Shown piece by piece: positions 30,287 through 38,671 of a DNA stretch of 41,696 nt. The notes below the pieces were generated by a model. That model was given only the letters and a program-made list of their open reading frames with translations. It did not search any database and was not told the DNA's origin. The translations under genes and the position numbers were made by a program. The number at the start of each line of letters is the position of its first letter. Positions within the stretch are counted from its first letter, which is position 1. Source of the DNA: Davidsoniella eucalypti (lineage: Eukaryota; Ascomycota; Sordariomycetes; Microascales; Ceratocystidaceae); the NCBI GenBank assembly GCA_004009845.1, contig RMBW01000172.1:1-41696 (forward strand). Direction: 5' to 3'.

Positions 30287-30341
30287 TTCATAGCTCTTTA
30301 GCTCCATAAGATTAATGAATTAAAAAAAAAAAAAAAAAAAA
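30287..30341 (+). other. LINE 1 3' tail: stem-loop and poly(A)
   Basis: The tail can fold with an outer stem ATCTT/AAGAT and an inner stem AGCT/AGCT around loop CTTT, followed by taatgaatt and 20 A. LINE 2 (34168-34226) and LINE 4 (38672-38733, minus) end identically, with the same loop. The reverse transcriptase of some LINEs recognises such a 3' stem-loop, which would explain why the tail-only copies are mobile. Confidence 0.75.
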
Positions 30342-31496
30342 CTAATGTTTTTCTAATTACAAATACCAATAAAACAACCCGTGTACGCTGAAACCAATAT
30401 TGCAACATCAATAAATTCCTGCCTAATCCTTGGCGTGCCCGAAACTCTTGGGGGCGTGTATATTCTGCATCTGCGACGCCCAGGGGGGGTGCAATCCGAC
30501 CACGAGAGGTACTAGTCCTTCTGCTTCCGGTCACGACTTAGCCGGGCCTGTTCCCGGGGCGTACGGGAAGCCTTGGAGGTACATGGTGTCATCATTTCCC
30601 CCTGCCTGTCGCAGGAAAAATGGTTGAAAAGGCGGTATAAAGATAAAGGGGGCGCCGTCGGGCGCATTCGAGGGGTTTCCAGGGCCTGGTAAATGCAATT
30701 CTGTGGGATGGGGGGTCCGTGTTGACCCCCGGAAAGACCGGACAGAGGGTGCATGCACCCCCAAAAAATGTAAAAAAGGGTGTGAAAATCCTAGCGACCT
30801 TAGCGCACGGCTAACGGGGTCGTACAGGAGTAGATGGCCTGTTGGCTGCAATGGAGGGATGTATGCCGTGGAGACTCTGTGTCTATTCCGGTTCGACTAC
30901 GACTTAGCCGGGCTGGTTCCCAGGGCGTACAATCGACACCCTTTCAACAGGCGTGTGCACTCATACAGGTCCATTTTAGCGGGATGACAGAGGTCTACAT
31001 CAGGCTCTATTTCTGCGGAGAACCAGCGTAATCCCAAAGTTAATGTCGGCTTAATTTCAGAGAACGTTACAGAGGTACTACTTCCGCGACGATTTGCATC
31101 GTTTTACGGGTACTTGACGGCTTCACTTCAGTAAGCAGCGGCATAACAGGGGGAAAACGTCGGCTCAATTACAAAGAGAGGACGGGTAAATAAAGATAAG
31201 GCATTTTCACAGCGCCAAAAAGAGGGGTAATTATCACCAAAAAACGAAGGTATAATAACAGAAACGAAGGGTGATCGCGTCAAACGTCGACGATCTAAAG
31301 GTTGATCGGCCACAAAATGAGAGGATCTAAGGAGGGACGAGGCCAACAATCTTAGAAAGGGTGATTAGATTGTGGCCGATGGAGAGAAGGACTATTATCT
31401 GTTGGAATAACGGCGGGAAGACGTCCCTATTTATAACCGTTTTGCATAGGCTTAGATCAAGCTTAGCCAAACCAACCAGGGCCTTAGACCCTTACA
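30342..31496 (-). mobile_element. Second copy of element B, inverted, missing its 3' LTR
   Basis: Reverse-complement match to 17909-19065 with only scattered differences (for example Y changes in the leader). It ends at the LINE 1 A tail, so the purine tract and 3' LTR are absent. The full 5' LTR (31318-31496) and primer-binding site are present. The high identity of both copies indicates recent activity and little or no RIP. Confidence 0.9.
31318..31496 (-). repeat. Element B LTR (179 bp), inverted
   Basis: Same length and ends as 17909-18087. It abuts LINE 2 sequence at 31497, sharing the bases taca with the intact LINE (ttctacactattg). That is either microhomology or an insertion site. 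Confidence 0.9.
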
Positions 31497-34069
31497 CTAT
31501 TGACCAAGGCATACCGCAAGGCAGCCCAATCTCCCCCATTCTGTTCTTGATTTACTCGAGACTTATACACATCAACATCCCCAAATCCATCCCAGTTCAT
31601 GGCATTCAGCTCTCATACATTGATGATATTCTGATTACGGTGGCTTCCAAAAGCTTTGCAAGAAATTGCAGAGCTCTAGAGGCTATCGTTGAAGATCTCA
31701 CCAGGCAAGCCGACGATAGTTCCGTCGAGTTTGAGAGTTCCAAGACTGAGCTTCTGCATTTAACAAGGAGTAAAGCAGTAAGCAATGAACACATAGACGT
31801 CCTAGGGACGACAATACAACCGTCAGAGAAGATCAAGTGGCTAGGAATATGGCTAGACTGTCAGCTGAATTTCAGCGAGCATGTCCAAGACAGAACCCTT
31901 AAAGCAACCAGAACCCTAATGGGAATTAAACGGATTTCGCGGAAGTATAGCGGTCTAAGTGCGAAAGCAACTAGACAGCTGTACCAAGCTGTGATTCGTC
32001 CTATCATGGAATATGGTTCGATCCTCTGGTGGACAAAAATGAAGCCCATTTCCCTCAAGAAACATCTTGAAAAAGTACAAAGTTTGGCGATTTCCATGAT
32101 GCTTGGCACTGTTATGAAATAACACTCGCAGACCCTCCGCATGAAGCTTAGACTTGATGTACAGTCTCACCTTTCCAATTTTGGTGACAACGATTCATGC
32201 ATTGAGGCTTAGACTGGATGGTTACGAAATAACAGTCGCAGAACCTCCGCATGAAACTTAAACTTGATGTACAGTCTCACCTTTCCGATGTTGGTGACAA
32301 CGATTCATGCATTGAGGTTTAGAGTGCATACACAGTCAACACGGCATTGCCTCGAACTTCTGTCCGTAGACCAGACCCTCCTGTTTCTTTCTCTCTCGGG
32401 TTAACATATATAGCTTGCTTGTATCTCTTTTCTGTTCTCCTTTTGCCTTCCCCCTCCAAGCTTACAACTCCCTGTGTACCTGACCTACTGGTGCAACCTC
32501 CTCTTCTTGTTCCTGTTCCTGTTCTTATCTTTGCTCCTGCTCCTGTTCTTACCTTCTTGTCCCCGCTCTTGTTCCTATCTTCGCTCCGGCTCCTGTCCTG
32601 ATTTAGTCCCGATTTACTTAATCTATTATTCTGTGTAACTCTATTATCCTGAAAACTCCAAAACCACCTTCGAGTGACTACTCTCCCAGTGATCACTGGT
32701 TTCCCTTTGAATTCCTGCCTGCCCGTTCTTTACAGGCACCTACAAGCAGGCTCCGAAACGGGCTTGTGAAATAGAGGCTGGCATTAAACCAGTTGAGATC
32801 AACTTGGAATGGAATAACCTCAAGTACGGAACAAGACTTCTACAATTCCCTAAACACCACCCCATACGTCATTGCGCCCAACCCACCAAGGACCATCTGA
32901 ACTCGGAGTCTGACTTTGAGTCTCTTGGTATCTTGGGTCCCTACAAATTGAAGCGAGAGTCACAAGTGCAAGCAATTGCCGTGGACATCAAGTACCTGAT
33001 ACCTTTCAAGGCACTTCAGCGAGCTAAAATTATATGGGAGGCACCATGGGCCAAGCGTACCCCAATCACTACACATATCCCTAAAGTCAAAAAAGAAGAA
33101 GCAAAGGAAATCCACCTGGCAACCCTAGCAACCCTATGGTTGGGCGAAGCCTATTGTCTGTACACTGACGGGTCTATGGAGGGTGACAAATCCTCCTATG
33201 CCTTTGTCGATATGGATAATAAAACGGTGCGGTTTCAAGAGGCAAATGCCTTGGGGCCTTACACTGAGGTTGCAGACTGCGAAAGCTATGCGATCTACAG
33301 AGCCCTTTGCTACGTTCGAAAACTGCCACTACGGAAACGAGTCCTGATCTTTGTCGATAGCCAAGCTGCCATCCAAAGAGTACGGAAGCCTGGTATATTC
33401 ACGAACCTCATAGAGAAGCTAAACCTGCAAGACCTCGACACCAGTATAGAAATACACTGGTGCCCTGGACATGTAGGAATAGAAGGAAATGAGATAGTGG
33501 ATAAGCTTGCAAAGGAGGCTCTTGAAAAAAGAGTATGCACCTCTATCGCAACCACTGGGTATATCAAGAAAAAGATCAAAGAGAACATCTTCAACCTCTG
33601 GGACACACTAATCAACCGTGATATCGACAAACTTGGGAATCACTATCGGTCTCTTGGTAAGACAGGAGTGAGTGATCTGAAACCGATTGAGGGTGAGAAG
33701 AGGCTGACAACAGCCTACTATCAACTTCTAACGGGGAAGGGCGCTTACCTGCCGTACCTCAAGACCATAGGCAAGGTATCAAGTAGCATGTGTCGTCATT
33801 GTCAGCTGGACATTGAAACTATTCAGCACTTGGTGTTGGACTGTGATATGTGGCTTGAGCAAAGACAAGAGTTGAAAGACGGCTGCGATGGTGAGATAAA
33901 GATGGAAGATCTATTTAGTAAGGCGAAGCACCAGCAAGCATTGCTAGTATTTCTGAAAAAAACAGGAATAGGGGGGAGAAACTGGGGAAGAGTGGAGGAA
34001 GTGACCAACGATGGTGTTGCCGGTGAGGGTGAGCCAGTCGCACTTCGTGATGATTCGTGGTGTTGTTGA
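31497..34069 (+). pseudogene. LINE 2 ORF2 remnant (RT second half, RNase H, zinc finger)
   Basis: Upstream of the LTR it has GIPQGSPISPILFLIY and YIDDILIT (catalytic aspartates). Downstream it has YTDGSMEGDKSSYAFVD, IFVDSQAAI, HWCPGHVGIEGNEIVDKL and the CRHC...HLVLDC finger. The endonuclease and first half of the reverse transcriptase are absent. An apparent upstream extension through the inverted LTR (from 31361) is accidental. Confidence 0.85.
32105..32739. mobile_element. Solo LTR (625 bp) with 5-bp target-site duplication inside LINE 2
   Basis: LTR at 32110-32734 with ends TGTTATG and TTTACA, a TGT...ACA inverted pair. It is flanked by GGCAC at 32105-32109 and 32735-32739. Removing the LTR and one GGCAC restores the LINE 1 sequence exactly at this place. 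The first 220 bp are a diverged tandem duplication with a period of 110 bp (gaaataac near 32115 and 32225). It is unrelated to the other LTRs in the window. The family is unknown; Ty1/copia or gypsy are both possible. Confidence 0.92.
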
Positions 34070-34226
34070 TTTCTTTGTGTTTTTCCTTATGTTTTTTATG
34101 TTTTGTGTTATGTTTCTACTTGTTTTCTGTCATGTTTTTATTGTTTTATTTGCTTTTATTTTACATCTTCATAGCTCTTTAGCTCCATAAGATTAATGAA
34201 TTAAAAAAAAAAAAAAAAAAAAAAAA

Positions 34227-35053
34227 GAGGGGTTCCCAGGTAGCGTCTTCGTAACCTAACCACTTGACTAACGCCTGCTCTGCTCGTCGATTTTTACGTG
34301 TCTTTAAAATACTCTCTACCCTCCATTCGCCAGCTACCAGGTCAGGATTCGAAGCTGCTTCACGCTCCGTCACCGGCCCCGGTTCATCATCTTGTAAGAC
34401 TTAAGAGGGGAGCGGATCATTAGCGGCTCGGCGCACCAATGAAAACTTGGCCAAATGTTGCCTGGGACATTGAGCTTGACCACGTGGCTACCTACTAGTC
34501 CTGTGACTTTGTAGCGTTTGGCTAGCCAATCGAGTTTGCGAGAGGGACGAGCTGTGGAAATGTTTTTAGTACTAAGATACACTGTATCACCCACATGGAA
34601 CTTCTCAGCTGGCTGACGGTGGCGGTTCGAGGCTCTCTCCTGCGCTTCTTGAGCAGCAGCAAGAGAGGCGCGGGCAAAGGCCATGGCATCGCGTAGCTTG
34701 CTTAGCCACTGCTGTGCACCCTCGACTGGAGATCCAGCAGAAGCAGGCAGCCCTTGAGTCGACGGCTCGATGATATCGATGTTGAAACCGTGGTTGGCGA
34801 AGAAGGGGGACATGCCGGTGCTTGATGCGATCCTGTTGTTGAGAGCAAGCTGTGCTTGCGGCAGGAGATCTGCCCAGTCGTTTTGAGCAAAAGAACAGAA
34901 GTTGCGAATATAGGCTTCGATTTCCTGATTACTTCTTTCTTGGGCTCCGTCGGTTTGTGGGTGGAAAGCGGTGGACAAACGTCGCTTGATGCCTAGGCGC
35001 CTGCAAACTACTCCCCAAAATAAATGCGCAAATTGGGGGCCACGGTCAGAAAC
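34227..35053 (-). pseudogene. pol: Gypsy fragment D: integrase core to chromodomain
   Basis: Minus-strand frames run from VSDRGPQFAHLFWGVVCRR through HPQTDGAQERSNQE to the C-terminal chromodomain (GEWRVESILK, ALVKWLGYEDATWEP), with a frame change near 34370-34385. It is a third gypsy family member, similar to A and C but not identical to either. Both ends meet LINE tails: the LINE 2 A tail on the left, and a minus-oriented tail-only copy on the right that cuts the integrase at VSDRG. No protease, RT or LTR is present. Confidence 0.85.
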
Positions 35054-35108
35054 TTTTTTTTTATTTTTTTTATTCATTAATCTTATGGAGCTATAGAGCT
35101 ATGAAGAT
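35054..35108 (-). mobile_element. Tail-only LINE-type copy adjacent to fragment D
   Basis: A T-rich run, then attcattaatcttatggag, ctatagagct and atgaagat: the tail motif with loop CTAT in minus orientation. Left is gypsy pol, right is unrelated sequence. A target-site duplication cannot be separated from the T runs on both sides. Confidence 0.7.
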
Positions 35109-35429
35109 TTTTTTCTCTGATCTAATACTAGTATACAATATAAGGTGAAAGACAACCTACTTCTCAACAGTGACAGGCCACTGAGATACAGAACATTTGT
35201 TATGGTTTCGTTATATGCTATTCCTGCGCATTTCAACTTCTAATCCTTTCCGGGAAAAACCACCTCGTAGGGAACCTATCTCAAAACCTCCGAGCATTTT
35301 GTAGCCCCCTTGTAATATTATAATCCCTCTTAGAACAGAATGGTTACTACCTGGCATCTACCTTTTTGCAGAACTTCGTGAGTGGAGAGGCTGCCTAACC
35401 CTCAGACACACTACCATAAGCATAGGGTA
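35109..35429. other. Unassigned stretch before LINE 3
   Basis: About 320 bp with no ORF or repeat that I recognise. It may be original host DNA between insertions or the outermost 5' UTR of LINE 3. Confidence 0.4.
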
Positions 35430-35550
35430 GCAAACCTCCTACATACTTTTCCACAAGTGGTACCTTTCAACCATTTCTGACCCAAATCATCTCAATCTAC
35501 CTTTAAAATACGCGCCTCATCCGTACGACTCTTTTGATACTGGATGCACC

Positions 35551-36849
35551 ATGGCGCGACCAACACTCGCGGTGCTGTCGTCGATGGAAGTCGACGATAT
35601 TTGTATGGGAGACCCCGCTTCTCAAAATTTTTCGTCAGACTCTCTCTGCCTTGTCCCCACTCCAAATCACGGGACTGAAACCCTAACCCCAACCAACACA
35701 AAAACCACCGTTAAACGTGGTTTCGAGGAGGTAGAGCTACCGAGCTCCCCTCCAGTCCCCCTAAAAAAATTCCAGGAGGCTAAGGGCCTGAAAGCTTCAC
35801 GCTGGGTCGGTCCTGACAACACGGACGCCCTCATTGCCGCCGCTGTGGCAGAAATTATGCGTGGGGCCTCAACTCTGGTCTCTTTAAACCCTAAATTCGA
35901 GACCTTTCAGCTGCTGATTGCTCAGGAACTGGCGGACATGGACATTCCAGACACGCCGTCGCCGCTACCAAAGCAAAAGGCGATTGAAGCTGCGCCCGCA
36001 GGCGTGGTTGCCTCATCCAAGGCACTGTTCTCTGCTGTGGTCAAGGCCACCCAACCCGCACAAATCACACCAGCGCTGCCGAAGAAGGCAGACATCGATA
36101 ATAACAACAAGAAGAAGAACAAGAAGAAGAAGAAGGCTCCTGCCTCTTCCGTCACTGAGCCGGCAAAGGCTGTCACTGACGCCACGACCTCACCTGCGGA
36201 GACCGCTACCACTGCGCCGCCCAAGACTACAACCATCACTACAACCAAACCGGCGCAAGCTACCGAAGCGACGCCCCCTACAAAACCGCAAGCCGCGGCC
36301 CCAGATGCCTCCGATGAAGGCTGGCAGAAGGTGACCCGCGCCAAACGTCCAACCACCTCTGTTAAGACTACACAGAGCACCACGCTGATGCTTATCGGTG
36401 GTGGCAAGATTCCTTCCCCCAAGCACATACGTGACTTGGTTAACTATGATGGAAAGATGAAAGCCATTGAGGTTTGGACCTCACGTAAGAACAATGTGAT
36501 GATCAAATGCTGCAGCGAGACGGCCAAGCGCCACTTGCTCTCGACCAAGACCACCTGGCTCGCAAAACTGCGCCCCCTCGGCTGGAAGGACTGCGTGGAA
36601 CCGGAAGACTGGCAACGGCTGGTCATGCACGGCGTCCCCAAGTCCGAAGTCGCGAACTTCGCGAAGGAGTTTGCCTACAGCAATGGCATCAAGCCGCTGG
36701 AGTTGACCCGAGTCTTGGGCAAACCAAAGAAGGACCAACAGTGCGTATCCGTCGTATTCACTGTACGAACCCAACAAGAAGCGAAGCACTGCCTGACTCA
36801 GCCAGTCCACTTCGCCGCGAAGCATGTCACCATCGTTGAATATGTTTAG
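35551..36849 (+). CDS. LINE 3 ORF1 protein, intact, 432 aa
   Basis: Presumed RNA-binding chaperone of the LINE particle. The start is in a strong context (gcaccATGG). The N-terminal 100 residues are moderately conserved with LINE 1 (EVELPSSPPVP, SRWVGPD). A lysine/asparagine tract with nuclear-localisation character (NNNKKKNKKKKK, about residue 185) and a Thr/Ala/Pro-rich linker follow. The C-terminal RRM-like domain begins MLIGGGKIPSPKHIRDLVNY, about residue 280. There is no CCHC knuckle; the protein ends right after the RRM-like domain. It differs throughout from LINE 1 ORF1, while the adjoining ORF2 is almost identical, suggesting ORF1 exchange. The stop overlaps the ORF2 start (ATGTTTAG). 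Confidence 0.85.
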   Translation: MARPTLAVLSSMEVDDICMGDPASQNFSSDSLCLVPTPNHGTETLTPTNTKTTVKRGFEEVELPSSPPVPLKKFQEAKGLKASRWVGPDNTDALIAAAVAEIMRGASTLVSLNPKFETFQLLIAQELADMDIPDTPSPLPKQKAIEAAPAGVVASSKALFSAVVKATQPAQITPALPKKADIDNNNKKKNKKKKKAPASSVTEPAKAVTDATTSPAETATTAPPKTTTITTTKPAQATEATPPTKPQAAAPDASDEGWQKVTRAKRPTTSVKTTQSTTLMLIGGGKIPSPKHIRDLVNYDGKMKAIEVWTSRKNNVMIKCCSETAKRHLLSTKTTWLAKLRPLGWKDCVEPEDWQRLVMHGVPKSEVANFAKEFAYSNGIKPLELTRVLGKPKKDQQCVSVVFTVRTQQEAKHCLTQPVHFAAKHVTIVEYV

Positions 36850-38671
36850 GAAACTTACGATATTTCAGCACAATCAGGGAAAGCGTAAAGGCATTTTAGA
36901 TCATCTCTTTGACTTAGCAATAAGGCAGGGAGTTGAGATATTGTGCATTCAGGAACCCTGGGTATGGCAAAAAGAAGGCAAATGGATTTTCCAGGACCAC
37001 CAAAACTTTCACACCGTCAAACCAGCTCTAACTTTGCTAACAAGACCAAGGGTCGTGACCTATATCCAAAAGGACATTGACTTCACAATAGAAAAGCCTC
37101 TCGACATCGCAAGCAGCGACTTTCAATGCATAAGACTTCATATCGACGCGCAACCATTATTGGTCAACCTCTACAACCATCCGACCCAGCCCCTTTTACC
37201 GCACCCGCTTGTCCAGCAATGGCAGGTTGGGAATGGCATCATCGTCGGGGACTTCAACACCCATCATCCATGGTGGTCTGTGAACTGTGAGCAATCGCAG
37301 CATGCAGATGAAGTCGTTGGTTGGTTGCAGAGGAACAATGCTGACTTGGTAGTGGATCCCGAGAATGCTCTGGTCAACAGGGGCACTTTCTTCACCACCA
37401 GGTCGCAGAAAACATCAATCATCGATCTCGCCTTCCTCACTGGGCAGATGAAGCAAACGAAAACTAGTTGGACGTGTGAAGGTCTCCACGGTTCGGATCA
37501 CCAGTGCATTAAGTTGCAGTTCCACGACGCCCGAAAAAACGAAAAAGAGAAGGAAAAAACAATATATAACTTGAAAAAAACGGACTGGAAACAGTTCAGA
37601 GACAGCCTCAAAAAAAAGGAGGCATTAGTATTAGAAAATCTCAAAAAAAGAGATACTCGACCGGATCTGGCGGCCATTCTGACCGCCGCCATCCAGGATA
37701 CCTGCGCAGAGGTGATGCCGAAGGCCCGCATCTGCCCCCGGAGTAAGCCTTGGTGGAACGACGAACTCAAGCTATTGAGGAAGTCCTTCCTCAGGGCCGA
37801 ACGACAATGGAAGAAGGATAAGATCTGTCTGACGGAGTACAAAGAAAAACGAAACAGGTATTTCCATGCCATTATCAAAACCAAAGCTAACTATTTCAAT
37901 TCTTTCTTAGAACAAGCAACCGGCGACGAAGTCTTCACTGCTATGAGATACACGAAACCCACAACCGACTCGTATATACAACCACTCGAGGAAAATGGTA
38001 TCAAGGCTGAGTCTTTCGACGACAAAGCTAAGATGCTACTGAATCTTGTGGGCGGCGAAAAAGGTGAGTCCCTTGAGGACGAAGACACTCTACCAATCCC
38101 ACATCACGAGAACTCGAAATGGCCTTGGCCTAACATCTCTACCATTGAGATTGAAAGAGCTATCATGACCTCAAACCCTAAGAAGTCTGCTGGACCAGAT
38201 GGGATTAATTTCCAAATGATCCAAAATGCTTATAGGGCTATCCCCGAGGTCTTCCACTATGTCTACACGGAGCTATTCACTAAAGGACAGTGTCCTACGG
38301 TGTGGCGCCAGGGCATTGGAGTGATATTGAAAAAACCCAACAAGCCAGACTATTCCCGTATCAAGGCATATCGGATTATCACGCTGCTGAACTGCTTAGG
38401 TAAAGTATTGGAACGAATTTTTGCACAGAGACTTGGTTTCTTGGCTGCAACAAAGGACGACCTGCTTCACCCAACGCAGTTTGGCGGACGGAAACAACGA
38501 TCGACGATCGATGCAGCAATGGTTCTCATGGACCAAGTCAAGTCATGGAAAGAACAGGGCCTGAAATCGAGTATTGCACTACTTGATATCAAAGGCGCTT
38601 TCGACCATGTTAATAGGGATACCCTACTGTGGCACTGCAGAGATCTAGGTCTTCCGAATAACTGCACCCAA
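36842..38671 (+). CDS. LINE 3 ORF2, 3' truncated by LINE 4 insertion
   Basis: It starts MFRKLTIFQHNQGKRKG within the ORF1 stop. The complete APE-type endonuclease has IQEPWVWQ, GDFNTHHPWW, a conserved Asp in IIDLAFL, and GSDHQCI. The frame stays open through the A-rich site that is frameshifted in LINE 1 and continues into the reverse transcriptase (SAGPDGINF, QFGGRKQRSTIDAAMVLMD, LLDIKGAFDHVNRD). It is cut at NNCTQ before the YIDD motif, so the protein lacks the catalytic centre, RNase H and zinc finger. A short run of Phe codons and a stop come from the T run of the inserted LINE 4. Confidence 0.88.

Larger units (their letters stand above)
24910..30341 (+). mobile_element. LINE 1: near full-length Tad-like non-LTR retrotransposon
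   Basis: 5.4 kb with a 5' leader of about 115 bp, ORF1, ORF2 overlapping ORF1 by 8 bp, a 3' UTR and an A tail of about 20. The 5' leader matches that of LINE 3 (from 35430), which sets the left edge. Each ORF has one single-base frameshift, so this copy should be dead. The 3' end carries the stem-loop tail with loop CTTT. Confidence 0.85.
31497..34226 (+). mobile_element. LINE 2: 5'-truncated Tad-like LINE split by a solo LTR
   Basis: It begins in the reverse transcriptase just before DQGIPQGSPISP and runs to the 3' tail and 24 A. ORF2 is open on both sides of the 625-bp solo LTR (31497-32109 and 32740-34069). The reading frame matches LINE 1 with few changes; LTR insertion and 5' truncation are its main lesions. 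The A tail abuts the inverted gypsy fragment D. Confidence 0.85.
35430..38671 (+). mobile_element. LINE 3: 5' two thirds of a Tad-like LINE with intact ORF1
   Basis: 5' leader, complete ORF1, the 8-bp ORF1/ORF2 overlap, endonuclease and first half of reverse transcriptase. It stops at the codons for NNCTQ, where the T run of LINE 4 (inverted) begins. The missing 3' part may lie beyond the right edge, on the far side of LINE 4. Confidence 0.85.

Noticed and set aside
31361..31496. ATG extension that fuses the inverted B LTR to LINE 2 reverse transcriptase
   Set aside because: The extension is antisense LTR sequence; the fusion is accidental at the junction.
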